Positions 24,001 through 35,540 of a DNA stretch of 64,000 nucleotides are shown here, piece by piece (the first letter of the stretch is position 1; every line of letters starts with the position of its first letter). A program made the translations under genes and the position numbers. This stretch comes from Symbiodinium natans. Lineage: Eukaryota > Sar > Dinophyceae > Suessiales > Symbiodiniaceae. A model generated the notes under the pieces. The model was not told where the DNA came from. It saw only the letters and a program-made list of their open reading frames with translations, and did not search any database. The stretch is taken from assembly GCA_905221605.1 (NCBI GenBank), contig CAJNDS010002841.1, positions 62,001 to 126,000 on the forward strand. Direction: 5' to 3'.

Positions 24001-27000
24001 ACTGATAAAGTCCAGGAGTCATTCCGTCATACGTTCTGTTGGCAAGACCTGGAAAGCAAGAGATTTGGAGGATGAGTGAGTAAAGGTTTCTGGGCAGTTG
24101 AAGGCTTCGGTGGTGGCATCGGTGATGGCTTTCACGACTCCACACATCTGAGGGCAAGGCAGCATAGGTCTGGCAGATATGCTCAGGCACCAAGGCATCA
24201 TCAGAGTGAATGACCTTGCGACCCGCTGCCCACCAACGAGAAATCGCTTTGAAGCTAGGGCTGACTTTCGTACTTTAGGTGCAACTTCCAAGGCCAGAAC
24301 CTTCCTTGAAAAAAACACACTACTAAACCATGCAGCATCAGGAATGCGAAGCAGGATTCTCTGCTTCACATCTCCTGAGGGCCAGTCATTAGAAGTGCAG
24401 TACAAGACTGCGGTCGCAGTGTCAATCAGATACAGATAGACTCAGAAACGTTGACGGAGGACGGAGGACGCCGTGGACAGCCAAGTGGCAAAGTGCCACC
24501 ACCGCACCAGATCACGCTCGCAGAGTGCTAAGCGCAAGAGAAGACCAATGAAAGCCAAGCCACATCCACATACATGTGATCCGGTTTGCCAATCTGGCTG
24601 ACCTGTGCGAGTCGAAGCAAAAATGCGCCTTGATGCGGGGTCTTTGCATGAAAGTAGACGGGCAACACTCTGTAGTGCAGCGAAAAGCTTTTGATAGCTT
24701 TTGCATGCCGACAGGGCACTAGATTCGTGACAGCATCGCCCATGGTGGCAGAGTAGAACCTCGAAGGGGGCTGCTATGATGTTTGATGTTGCCGTCCACA
24801 CCCTAATTAGTTCGGCTCCTGGTCGCTTTGTGGCCAGGGCTAGTTCAGCGATCTCCTCATCACCAAAGCACTCGTTTCTTGTTTTTGGAGCACGGCTCTA
24901 GCTTGCAGCTACAAGCCCTCAAAAAACATATCTTGCTCATAAAGCTCGATGGGGCTGACGCCTTCAGGTCTGAGCACCCTGGTAGCTGTTAGCCCTGGTA
25001 TCTGCTTATTGTCCCAACCCTGTGCAACCAGAGAAGCAGGCTTTGGCGATGGCTTGCTGCTGGAAGGGTTTTCACAATGTCCTCCAGAGTGTTGCTTCAC
25101 AGACTGCAAGTTCGGAAGGTCACAACGAACATCCTGATCTACGCCCTGTCTCAGCTCGTGTGTACACTTAGCACTTCACGCTCCGGAACTGAAGTTCCCT
25201 TAAAGAGGGAGGGTTCCGACGTTGTTCTACAGCCAGGTCAGCCACGCTGTCTTCTTCCGATAGAGATACTCGTGCAGGCAATCAGGGCAGCCAAACATCA
25301 GCCGGCCCTAACTTTGGAAAAAGGATAAGCCCCCGAGTCCAGCGTCGCTTGCCGGAAGACATCCTGGGATTCATATGCAATTTTTGGGTTGGGGCGTTGG
25401 TGGAACGGGAAGGGGGGGGACGATTCTTTGAAGATGCTCAGGTACAATGGGTTAGCGGACGTAGGGCCAGGCAGCTCCCTTGAGACGTCGTGAGCAGTGC
25501 AGAACAAGCATGTGCCTATGCTAGTGATTGATTTGTTCAAGGATTCACTGGGTGCGCCTAGAGACGCTGGCCAACTGATCCACCTCATCCAAAACGAGGA
25601 TCCTCACCGCATCGATTTACATTGTAGAATCTGAGCACGGGTCCGTACTCCTCTAGGCGCTGTCGAAAGTCTCCCTCACTCTCTTTGGGGCTTGCCTAAT
25701 CAGGGGCATTGTTTGGCAGGGCAGGATTGGCCGAGTATGCGCCCTGCAATGACCACGCCATTACACTGCACATGTACAGGTCGACATCGTGCCCCCACAA
25801 TGCCGCCCCTGCTGCTCTAATGCCAAGCAGCTGAACTTTGCTCAAGCGATCCACGAAGCCCTCCGTCTTCGCCGCCTTTGGCTGTTAAGAAGCCGGGAAT
25901 CACAAACCTGATGAAACCTGATGAAACCTGAAGCCCTTGAAGATGCCAGGTACAGATCCAAGTCGAAGACTCTCTAGCAACCTTCTGACACCTTTTCAGG
26001 GTCTTGCGGGCTTCTTGAGCTTGAAACGGCTTGCTTAAGACGATATGTACGAGTTCCATAACTGGCTGGTTCTACATCTACGGGAAACGGCGGTGCCGGC
26101 AAGAGGCGTGGCTTTGTAGCCGGCCTGGGGTGGCAACCAGGATCCTTGGAAGCAACGATCCCAAGGCCAAAACTGGTTCAACGGCTGAAGCATGTGGAAC
26201 AAGCATACCAAGGACTAGTCTCGGCTGCCGACTTCCCTTGGAAAAAACCCTGGGACCACCTTTGGGACAAGCCCCCTGCAACCCATTGAAACGTCCGCTG
26301 AAGTCCTCTAAACTCCCGCGCACAGACAGCAGAACATCGTTGCCAGCTTGCCGTGGAGGCCCATGTGGCTTTCGGCTTGGGAAACGTGGGGGAGTCCAAT
26401 GTTTTCGCATTTAGGGTCTGAGCATGCAGACAACCTGGAAAAAGTAACTTGAAATTGATTGAAATGCTATTTGAAAATCACGATAGAAATATTAGAAATC
26501 CGATTAAAATGGACCTTTGGACCCTCAAAGGTCCCAGCCTTGAAGCTAGGCGCCTGTCAATACACCCTTGCAAAGCCAGTCAAGAGTAAGTTTAAGGGCT
26601 CGGACGCACAATTGCTTGGCGTCCTCAAGTTAGTATAAGGGGGAACACCCCAAGTAGGATTCTATGTACCCAAAAAGGTTAAAGGTGACCCACCCAGTCC
26701 CTAAGAACCTTTGGTACAGGTGCCTGCCTTGCTGCTCAATCAATGGGGTGTTTAGGGCTTGATGCAAGTTATGCATTGGCCTAGCCTAATGACAATGACA
26801 ATCTGTATTCTCAAGAATATTCAACAAGTTCTGATGGCTTGCTATTTCACAAAAAACCCCTTTTGTTATCATACATGATAAAGAATAACTCACAATAGTC
26901 GAGATCTATTTCATACTTCTTCGAGTATCATACCCATCCATTAAGCAGTTAAGCAGTTTTAACCCACTGTATCTTGCCAAAATTTACACGACCAATGTCA

Positions 27001-29470
27001 CTTGCATCATAAACATTGAATATCACATATTTACATATTTCGATTTCCATATTATTCTTGCAAAGACAATCACGAAATTGATGCTCCCGCGAAATTGAAT
27101 ACCATGAAGATGTAATGGCAAAAATCATATTAATATGCTCCAAATTAGTTCTCAAAGAACAAGTCAAATATTTTGACGATGAAAAAGGTAGTATCTTCAA
27201 AAGCCGTATGTTGGTACTGATTTGGTTTGCATTTTCAGAAGGTATACACTAAAATATTGTGATATTGAGAAGCACCGTGTTTTTCACTTCGTCAGCCGGC
27301 AAGCCCTTTGATGATTTGTGGACGCAAAGGGGGCAGTTGCGGAGCACTTTGCGTGCGCGGGTGTGTTCAGATTGGATACGCTCCGGGACTTGAAATTTAG
27401 GGCCTGCGGATCTGCAGAGGTTGTCGGCACCCTGAAGTCCCAAAGCCTTACAAGAGAACATGGGCAGCTACATCGGGTTCAAACCCGCCGCACGAACGTC
27501 TGAACCTCCCAAGCTCCGAGGCAATTCTCTGGTTTCAAAGGACTCAAGAAGGGAGACAAGACAGACAAGACAGGAGGCGCGGCACTGTTTCCGCTCTGGT
27601 TCCGAAACAGAGACCCAAACACCAACTTGTCGAAGCGACAGAACAGTTTCAAAGCGAGGCAGGCAAAGCAACGACCTCCACACGTTCAAGGCGATCCAAG
27701 GCGCACAGTTCCTTTGGCTGCAGTCAACGACTCCAGGTCCTGGACACTCAGCACTTCCAATCTTTCCACGCGAAAGTCCGAAGAAAGTGCACAGGTTTGA
27801 CTAATATGTTGTACATCTCCATGCTCTGGAGTCTGGGCTTTGGTGCGTCGGTCAAGCTCGAACCACCAGATCGCGCCTAACATGGCCTCTCACGGACTGC
27901 AACGACACTCCCTACCGGCAGCATGGAATCAAAGATGATGCTGCCTCCTCCCAGGGAACGCCGCCGGTCATGCAAACCATACCTCACAAGGCCGCTTAGT
28001 TCCACTCCCGCGCATTGCTTGGTAGGTCTGCTGAAACACGTGGCAGCAAGACACCCATGAAAACGGAAATGATCCTGAATCCCAGGCCTCAACATGCCTC
28101 AACACTCCACAGAAACCAAATCGACAAGCAAAGCTCAAGACCCCCATACCTTACTCCGTGCAACTCCACCACTGCAGCTTGTTCGTGATCTGCACACCCG
28201 CGTAGACCTACCTACGTCCAAACAAGCTCCCACAACAGCAGAAGTCAAAGACCGCAACAAGGTGCTGCAGCTGCTGTAGTACTTCGTCAGCTTCTCTGCT
28301 TCAGCAGCGACCTTCTGCGCATGGAACCGTGTGAGTCTAGCGCGCCCACAGTCTCTCCTGCTAGTCACGGATATTGCCAGCAACGGGCCAAACAATAACA
28401 ACTACTCGGCCCTACTATCTGAGAAACGAGAGCCTGCATCGACAGCTCCCGAACCGGTGTAAGAACCAGGAGTGCCAGTTCTCCTTACAGAATCGTCGAC
28501 TTGGGCTGGAGGGCTGGAGTCTCTTCCCATCTAGGTTCTTCCTAACAGCTGACCTTCTGGCAGGCTTGTAGCAGCTTATGATGCACTTTAGGCTTGTAGC
28601 TTATGCTGAACCTCAGGCTGCTTGACAGCTGCGTCATGCTAGGACCCGCAGCAACCCTCTGACCCTCCAGCCTGGGACGACCGGCTGGCTGTGCAGCCTG
28701 CGATTGTCATGAACATTGGGTCCTAAGCCACAACCCTGCAAACCTAGACTTACACCCTTCAAACTCTTCTTGAGCCTGTTGCCTGAAACCATGGGATGCT
28801 CAGCACATGGTTAATCCTTGGGGTGAACTATGCCTCCTGTGTGTCGGCGCGCGCACGTGGACGGGGTCTGGCTCTCTTCTTCTTCGTAAAGTCGTCTTCT
28901 ACACAGCAAAGAGGGTGCAGGGGGCTTGGGCCGGGAGGCACCCCGACCCGCAGCATCGTCTCGCTCCAGGGAGCATTTGACAGGCACCGGCCTTGCTGCA
29001 CGCCAGGTTCATCTCGTGTGCCAACTTTACCAGATGCTACTGGAAGCCTTTTCGCTGTGCAGCGGTCGTTGATGTTTGTCCGGAGACATGACATGGCTCC
29101 GGTGTGAGTCCGAAACTGAGGTTTCGTAGAGGAAGGGAACTCTCAGGTCAGAGCAACTGAACTACACGAAGCCAAAGCAGGCCTCTACAACCTACGTCCC
29201 TGCATCGGCCTATCCAGGCAGGGGAGGAGGAAGCTGAGCGTCTTGCCAGAACCTGTCCACTCACGGGCAAGGTTGGCCCAATCCCACTCAGAATTACCAT
29301 GAGACTATAAGCCTCCATCCTCCCTCATACCCTGCCTGTCTTTGCCCGGGCCACAACCTCTGCACCGCCACGGATGGATTCGTAGGTCTTCTGCTGGATC
29401 TCCGTCCTTGTGCTCAGAACTATTTTAGGGCGGATCTCTGAGTCTCTGAGCTTGGTCTCCGCAAGGAAGT
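21040..29470 (-). CDS. MSS116/RH26-type DEAD-box RNA helicase
   Basis: ATP-dependent RNA helicase; this subfamily usually acts in organelles on group II introns or other RNA. Motifs in order: Q region TEIQQKTYESI and VARAKTG (exon ending 29336); motif I completed as AKTGSGKT across GC-AG intron 29335-29253; motif Ia LLVLTPVRELSMQ (28483-28434); KVAAEAEKLTKYYSS (from 28314, after GC-AG intron 28433-28315); MVCMTGGVPWEEAASSL (from 27982); Ib ILVATPGRLQSH (26144-26108); TEGFVDRLSKVQ (25873-25832); motif II VLDEVDQLAS (from 25602), DEVD rather than DEAD; HSDDALVPEHICQTYAALP (from 24214); motif IV VVIFMTGRIAAYYAEAFRKS (from 23676); motif V LFTSDVSARGLDYPG (22845-22802); VTHVIQMGAAHSKE (22200-22157); motif VI YVHRLGRTGRAGREG (from 21689); EFQEVSGEVLRVWQMIGAIG; GLGNPPTFSP near 21.05 kb. 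Most junctions are GC-AG. The SAT motif was not located. After motif VI the frame slips by one base near 21.63 kb. Confidence 0.88.
26440..27260. other. AT-rich island within a helicase intron
   Basis: Base composition drops to roughly 35 per cent G+C, against about 50 per cent or more on both sides. It contains an 84-codon minus-strand open frame (27200-26949) with protein-like content such as WYSISREHQFRDCLCKNN and KYVIFNVYDASDIGRVNFGK, in AT-ending codons unlike the neighbouring exons. It falls between the helicase exons at 27.93 and 26.14 kb. I see no terminal repeats. Possible origins are inserted organellar, viral or bacterial DNA, or a mobile element; nothing here decides between them. 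Confidence 0.6.
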
Positions 29471-30180
29471 GATCATGAGCTAACAACAATAGTTGGGAAC
29501 ATTCACGTTGCAACTCTTCTCCGGGTAGGCAAACTAAACAGGTATATGGCTTTGCGCTTAAGGTGCAAAAAAGGATTTTCACTGTAGCTCCCAAAGCTTG
29601 GCTCTTCGGGCTTTGCGGTGTTTAAGACACTCAAAACATCTCAAAACTTAACTTTGATGGCATTGATGTACGACTCTTGCCACGAGTCCAGGAACCGAAC
29701 TTTCTTCGATTGCTTTCCGCATGCAGCTTAGGGTCAAGAACTCGTACTTAAAGGCCTTGGCAGTGCCAGAGAATGAGATTCTGGCTGCCTACCAGGCCTG
29801 CTGTGATTGACAAACTTGGGCCAGTTGGGTCAACTTAAGGAGGACGAAAGCTTACGCCACAAAAGGCACTGCGAACTGTGCAGGAGTTGTTTGCTGAGGC
29901 AAGAAGCAGGATCACGACTTGTACCACATGCATGATTGCCGCAAACCATGTTATCCGTCGGTGGTCGGTGCAAATCTTGCAAGTTCAGATCTCTCTCGGA
30001 TACGTGCTTTCTTCAAGGCTACGCTGGCACCGCTGCAGTGCACTCTGTATCCCAACTTCAACCCTGGACCTCCGAGCTTCTTTTTTTCGGGCCAACCTCA
30101 AGGCCCGAGCTCAACCCGAATGACGGCTCAACCGGTGACGGAGATCCAACCACCGAGTGTCTGAATCAGGGAGGCATTCT

Positions 30181-30224
<44 letters not shown>
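30181..30224. repeat. (CA)n(TA)n compound microsatellite
   Basis: About 12 CA units run directly into about 10 TA units. Confidence 0.95.
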
Positions 30225-30225
<1 letters not shown>

Positions 30226-31384
30226 ACCTAAAAGCGGCGTCAGTTCGACTTCAACTCACCGAAACTTCCTCCCCTCCTCCCCAACCCGCTGCCTCCTGCA
30301 TGGCCTTCTTTCCCTCTGCTGCTAGGCACAGCTCTGAAAACCGCACCTTCGGCGCCTTGGGGCGACAGTCTGCATTCTCATGCAATCTCGCTGATAACCT
30401 GTAACCGGTCCAGGTTCACATGGCTTGCACTGTTGTTTATGTGCTCAGCAAAGAGAAGGTTGCACGTACGGCGCAAACTGTGTTTGGCTGAGCCCGCAAG
30501 TCTCTGATGAACACGCACATGAAGCTTGACGTTATAACATTCGGCACGCACTCCGAGGCAAGCTGTGATTGCCAAGGAGGCAAAAGAGGCTGAAGTACAG
30601 CAAGCTCAATTAGGAGACGTACGTGGCACTCATGTAAGACGTGCAACTCTCTGAAGATCATTACAAGCAGGTGTGGCCCTCTCAGAACTGAAGTTTCGTT
30701 GCGCAACGTGCCCCCAAACCCGCAGGCCTCCGAGGCCTCAGCTGGAGCATAACCATTCGCCATGGCTGCGGGGAGCCCCCCGCTTCGGCGTCGCCGCTCT
30801 GTAAGGGCCCTACACATAGAAAACTGCCAAATCTGCCAAAAACCGTTGCGTTGATGTTTTCGGCCCGGTGGGCTCTTGTGATGCTCTGTTTGCTACAACT
30901 GCGACAGGCCAAGCCCACTAAACAACAAAGCTCAGCGCAGAGCAACCAGCGACGATGCGGGGCAAACGGCGTCAGCTTTCAAGACTTGAGATCTGATTGA
31001 GTTGATGCTTGGAAGAGTGCGGCATTTGGAGCTTGGGGTCCACGCGTTTGGGGCTCGGGATGGGCTTGCGAGCGTGTGTTGAGTGTCTTTTGAGTCCACT
31101 TTCAAGGGTTGTTCCCGACATGTGCCCTGCCTGCACCGGTGCCGTCGCCGGCGCGGGGCCGAAGGCCTCAAGGGACTGAGCAACACTAGCTATGCGAAAC
31201 ATCACATTGTTACCGTGGCAAACCAGGCGCCAGTCATTGGTGTTGGTCCCGCCGGTTCCGCTCGGAATCAGCCCTGAGGCACGCGATGCAGGTGCCTGGA
31301 TGATATTGCGGCGCCCACACCAAGACTGCAGCTGCATCTCGAAGAGAGAGAAAGAATAAAAGAACACGGTTTTCTTTGCCACAG

Positions 31385-31640
31385 CGACCTGATGTAAGAG
31401 TACGAGGCCGGCTTCCCTGGGGGTGGGTACTCCAAGTAGACTCGGCGGGTCTCTCTGCGGGACTGACTGGGCTCCAGGAATACTCTGATTGATGCTCGAC
31501 GGGGCTCTCTGCCGGCGCCGGCTTCTCGGCGGGTGGGCACCCCAGGGGTACTCAGCAGGATTTTCTGTGGGCTTCTCTGGCGGCGGGCACCGATAACTCG
31601 GCGGGACCGTCGGACGGCTTCTCTGTGCAAGGGGCACCTC
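31385..31640. repeat. Imperfect repeat of GGC-rich units
   Basis: Three or four imperfect units share the pattern GCCGGCTTC or GGCTTCTC followed by GGCGGGTGGGCACC or GGCGGGCACC. Read on minus they give GVPTPREAG, GAHPPRSRR and CPPPEKPTE. They may be coding proline-rich repeats or a non-coding cluster. Confidence 0.4.
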
Positions 31641-31693
31641 TAGAAGCGGGGGTTTCAAAACATTTCCAACGGCCACCTCCAAAGCTAAGTCTA

Positions 31694-32628
31694 ACTGCCT
31701 ACATCGTTTGTATACACACTGCGCATGTAACGCATAATCTGCTCGACTTCTGATCCTGCGGAGCCAAGCTCAAGAAGAGCGGCGCCTGCATCTTCGCCAT
31801 CTTCAGGAAGCTATTGCGTGTGAACGTTCAACTTTGGTGGATCACTTGAGCTTCCCAAGATTATACAATGACAATGTGCGTTCGCCTGCGCAAAATCGCA
31901 CCTGCTCGTGAAGCTCCAAACCTTGAGCACGAACGGCACAGGCCGCCAAATCCGACTTCAAGCTGCCCAGCACACGAGGCTTACCCATGCTTTTTCAAAG
32001 TCAAAGGCCATGGCAGTTTTCAGACAATGCGCCTTGCAAGGCCCTTGGAGCCCAATTCCGGAAACCCCCAACACAAACCAAGAACGTTCCATGCATGGAC
32101 AATCTTGCACATGCAAGTGTCCGTTTGCGTGACACACAAGCGCGTGGACACGAGCCCAGTAAACCCGGCTCCGGAGCCAGGGTATTCAACGCAGGAAACC
32201 CAAGTTGGCCCTAGTTGAATGCCGTTATACGAAAGGGCACTCTTCCAAGCGCTGTTCAAACCAGCACTTTGCGTTGTGGGCTTTTTGGTTTCGGGCTTGG
32301 GGCTTTGGATTGAAGGAGGTAGGGGGCTTCTCCAAGCCAGAAGGCAGCACTGCTTTCGTTTTTCCAGGATCTGGCAAGGCTTTGAACCACTCCATCTTCT
32401 CCATTCGACCGGCCGCGGTGTCTGCCAGGTACGCTTGCTGCCGTGCCTGCCCGAGAAAACCCGCAACCCCACACCAATCTTCGGACCAGAACTTTCTTGA
32501 CAAAACCGTCTTCAAGATTGAGACTTCAGGCTTCAGCTTTCTGCAGGGGGTTCATAGGAGGGAACCTTCCGCGCCGCCGGTGCGTCGTCCAGGGCTGCAA
32601 GGAAGCGCTGAGAGGCAGTGTTCCCCAT
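31694..32628 (-). CDS. Small gene with N-myristoylation-type start
   Basis: The ATG at 32628-32626 opens MGNTASQRFLAALDDAPAAR, then KVPSYEPPAES, then stop. The first residues M-G-N-T-A-S fit the N-myristoylation consensus (Gly2, Ser6), which suggests membrane attachment. Later minus-strand blocks look like its exons: about 32505-32340 (GFLGQARQQAYLADTAAGRM and EKMEWFKALPDPGKTK), about 32045-32000 (CLKTAMAFDFEKAW, then a GTAAGC donor), about 31965-31870 (SLKSDLAACAVRAQGLELHE), and 31808-31694 (LPEDGEDAGAALLELGSAGS, then EVEQIMRYMRSVYTNDVGS and stop). Phases were not all matched. Family unknown. A TAG codon in the candidate last exon of the vWA gene lies only 14 bases upstream of this ATG, and AGGACTCCAG just before the ATG could serve as a leader trans-splice acceptor. 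Confidence 0.5.
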
Positions 32629-32642
32629 CGCCCTGGAGTCCT

Positions 32643-34859
32643 CTAGCCCAGCACGAAAGGAGATGGGGAGATGTTGACAAATTCGTCAATTTCATGCTCC
32701 ATCTTGAACATGCCATTCCTGTTTAGTGGCGTGAGCAGATCAGCATTTGGGAAGGACCAGGACACGGAGGTGAACAGACCCAGCAGAGTCACCAGCTGGA
32801 AACAAACCCTCACCCCGACATCGTACTAACCCCTCCTAATGCCACTCATCTCAGGATTGTCCGCATGACATCGCAGTCACATGCAATCGCCAAGCCATGA
32901 GCACTGAACCAAAAGGTCCTCCACCGCCAGAAAGGAGCCGCCGGTGGCGCCAGCCAGGGCCTCGTAGCGCTTCCTCTCGGAGTCGTGGAAGTGGCCAAGG
33001 ATGATCTCTGCGCTTGCGATGCTTGCAGCAGGGAAGGGATAAGTTTCACACTGTGGGGGCACTGCAGGGCTCTTGGGCTGGTGATTGTGGCAACCCTCCT
33101 CAAACAGAAAAGACTGAAGATGTGCTCAAAAAAGGCCAAAGGGCTATGTGCCACTCCACATCGAAGCCCTGATTGTGTAGCTCCTCCGTCAATCCGAACA
33201 CTTGTGTCTTCAACTGAAAAATTGTCACACACACACACACAAGCACACAGAACCTTCGGGCAAGTTCCGCAACTCCAAATCTCCTTCATCAACGGATCCA
33301 TGCCCCGGATGCCACAGTAATCACCTTGACAGGTCTTGGAATGTTCGAGGGTTCACTGGTTCACGGGTGCTGGCTCCTCTGCCTGGTGAATGGGTGTCCT
33401 GGCCGTCCGTGATAACCTTAGTTGATATCAGGCAGTTCTTGTGTGAGCAACCCGTTAGGTCTCCATGTGTTTCGCTACCTGTGGAGGTATTGCTCCTCGC
33501 GTTTGCCACTTGCTCAACATGAACCGGAGGCACGTGAAGTCTGCGCATGTGCTCGTTTCATTCTGACTTCACTTCTGTTCTCTTTCTCGCATGAGGGGCA
33601 GGAGGGCTCCTCTCTCTCTGCCTTTCCCTGCTGCTCTCTGCCGTTGGCAAAAATCTTCCTGTATTTACTGGGTGCTTCTTGACTAGCTTTTTCGGCAGTG
33701 GCCACTGGGCTGAGAATCAGGGTTATGAACGGAATGCTTGAGATCAGCGCGCGAATGCGCATAACTGAGGTAATGACGATCAGGCGCAGCCTGCCCTGCC
33801 CGGGGGTATACCTTGTGGACACATCCTCTTCGATCATCTTCCACAGGTAGGTGCCGCCAGAGGTTCCATTCCACTGCGCAGCCACCACGCTACTGTCAAA
33901 AGGAGGGAGTTTGCAGAGTTTCCAATATTTATCTATGTACTGAAACAATACAGAGGACCTTCACTTTGCAGCACTTTGAGCGCACAATGCAAACAAAGCT
34001 CTGGAGCAGCGTCGCTGTCGCAGTCAGCTCTTGCGACTTGGAGAGCTCCTCCCTCGGGAGCAGCACTTTGGGAAGGGAGCCGAACTTCAGAATGCGTGTC
34101 GGCCCTTGCAGCAGTGGGGCCACCTGATCCAAGACTTGCTGCGGCGTGGGATTTGGGAAGTCTAGGGAGATCTAGATTGACAGAAGCTGGGGGAGTCTGG
34201 GTTCGGGTTCAGCGTTTAGGCTTCAGGGCCTGATCCAAGACATCCTGGCCCAATTGAAGTCCGGACTTTCCGAAGACACCCCTCACCGAAGAGCGCATGG
34301 AGCCAGAGTCGTCCAAGTAGAGGATGGTCTCAAGGCCGTCCACTGTAACAGAAGCTGTCAGGGAATCCGTGACATCGGCCATCGACCTAAGAGCCCCTCC
34401 CAGCATTCGCAACGCGGGGTGCCTTGCCCCATCAAGGGCGTCCCCCACCACCGGCGCTAGTCTCTTGCAAACCGACCAGGCTGCCCCTGCTGCCCCACTC
34501 CAAAGGCCGCCACCAACCGTCAAGGCAGAAACTGCGGAAGCCTTTGTTTCGTGGGCGCCCTCAGCGGTGTCAACATCGTTAGCCTTGGAGTGGCTAAGGA
34601 TCCTGAGCTTCTCCCAGCTCTCCTCGTGAAGCTGGAGGCCATGTTTGGCTGCAGCCTGCTGGTGTGCTTGCAGCTCACTCCAGCGAGGGAGCGGCCTCGG
34701 CGGCCTCGGGTTCTGATGCCAGGCCTTGCCATACCCCAGCACTTCCCATGCTGCACGCTCCGGTTCAGACAGCTCTGTCCAAGGCTTCAGTCCACCGGAG
34801 GCACCCCGACATCCCCGACAAAATGCCCGCAGAGGCCATCGAAGGTGCCGGAAAGCCAT
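32643..34859 (-). CDS. vWA-domain protein with W-E-L / L-G-Y repeats
   Basis: Exon 34859-34230 carries two repeats of the form W-x-E-L..A-A..G..W (PWTELSEPERAAWEVLGYGK and RWSELQAHQQAAAKHG..SW), a helical linker, and the vWA MIDAS start ETILYLDDSGSM, which has D-x-S-x-S. After a GC-AG intron (34229-34124) comes VAPLLQGPTRILKFGSLPKV (from 34123), then SGGTYLWKMIEEDVSTRY ending RLRLI (33892-33778), GT-AG intron 33777-33417, then VITDGQDTHSP (33416-33383), GC-AG intron 33382-33325, then DYCGIRGMDPLMKEI (from 33324), then ILGHFHDSERKRYEALAGAT and GGSFLAVEDLL (33012-32910). A possible last exon from about 32800 ends SPFVLG and TAG at 32645-32643. vWA domains bind partners through a metal ion. The W-E-L repeat is one I associate with dinoflagellate proteins; its role is unknown. 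Confidence 0.8.
33228..33243. repeat. (CA)n microsatellite in vWA gene intron
   Basis: Eight CA units in the intron between the MDPLMKEI exon and the next exon. Confidence 0.85.
34123..34241 (-). repeat. Intron bounded by 13-bp direct repeats
   Basis: GTCTTGGATCAGG on minus occurs at 34241-34229 and again at 34135-34123. The GC-AG intron 34229-34124 (106 nt) lies between equivalent positions of the two copies, so exon 1 ends and the intron ends with the same GTCTTGGATCAG. Confidence 0.9.
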
Positions 34860-34869
34860 CCGGGCCCAC

Positions 34870-35540
34870 TCCCGAGTTCATCCGGAGAGATGGAAAGAGA
34901 CAAGTGGACAAAGATGGACCAATAGTGGTTAGATACACGCGCCTAGATGCCCGCATCTTAAAGTTGCCCTCGTTCTCGCTTCGCATGTGCAGACAACTAC
35001 GCCGTGTGCCATCGAGCCTTCACGCTGCGGATATACTCGGCTCATGAACAGCCGGAACAAGTAGCTAAGTAGCTAAAGCAGAACCAAAACCAAACCTTGA
35101 TACAACTAGAGCGCCCCTACTTGCACCCAGCGGAAGGAAGTGTACCTACCCATGAATAACGGGTGGTCCTTGGAGAAGGGGGCTTGAGCTCCTTGCACTC
35201 TTGCGATGTCACGATCGAGGCCTGCGATGCGAAGCATCGGCTGCAGCCTTTGGGAGAAAATGACCATTGGAGCTCGCTAGCTTTGCTAGCTTTGCTAGCT
35301 TTGCTAGCTTTGCTAGCTTTGCCAGCCTGCCAAAACGCCCGTATGCCTCACATACGCACGCACACTGCCCCACCGGCTTGCTACACGAATGTGCAGTTGC
35401 TTAGGGCTGAAGCAACCAAAGGCACGTCGTCTCACTACAAGTGGTTGCAGTTGCATGTCTAGCCTCGAGATCCTCAAGGCACGGGCACGTCAATTCCTAC
35501 ATCTGTGGAGCCATATTGGAGCCACCACTCTGATTCACTC
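34870..35540. other. Intergenic stretch
   Basis: It lies between the vWA gene and the stop codon of the downstream paralog. No coding block was seen; a 9-bp tandem repeat lies at 35276-35322. Confidence 0.4.
35276..35322. repeat. 9-bp tandem repeat GCTTTGCTA
   Basis: About five units of GCTTTGCTA, the last changing to GCTTTGCCA. Confidence 0.9.

Larger units (their letters stand above)
29480..31690. other. Mostly unassigned; possible helicase 5' exons
   Basis: The N-terminus of the helicase should lie upstream of 29.47 kb on the minus strand. One candidate exon starts with ATG at 30763-30761 (MANGYAPAEASEACGFGGTL) and runs to about 30670. Another minus-strand open stretch at 31340-30972 begins MQLQSWCGRRNIIQAPASRA, which would suit an organelle-targeting peptide. 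Neither was joined by phase. Repeats here are listed separately. Confidence 0.3.
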
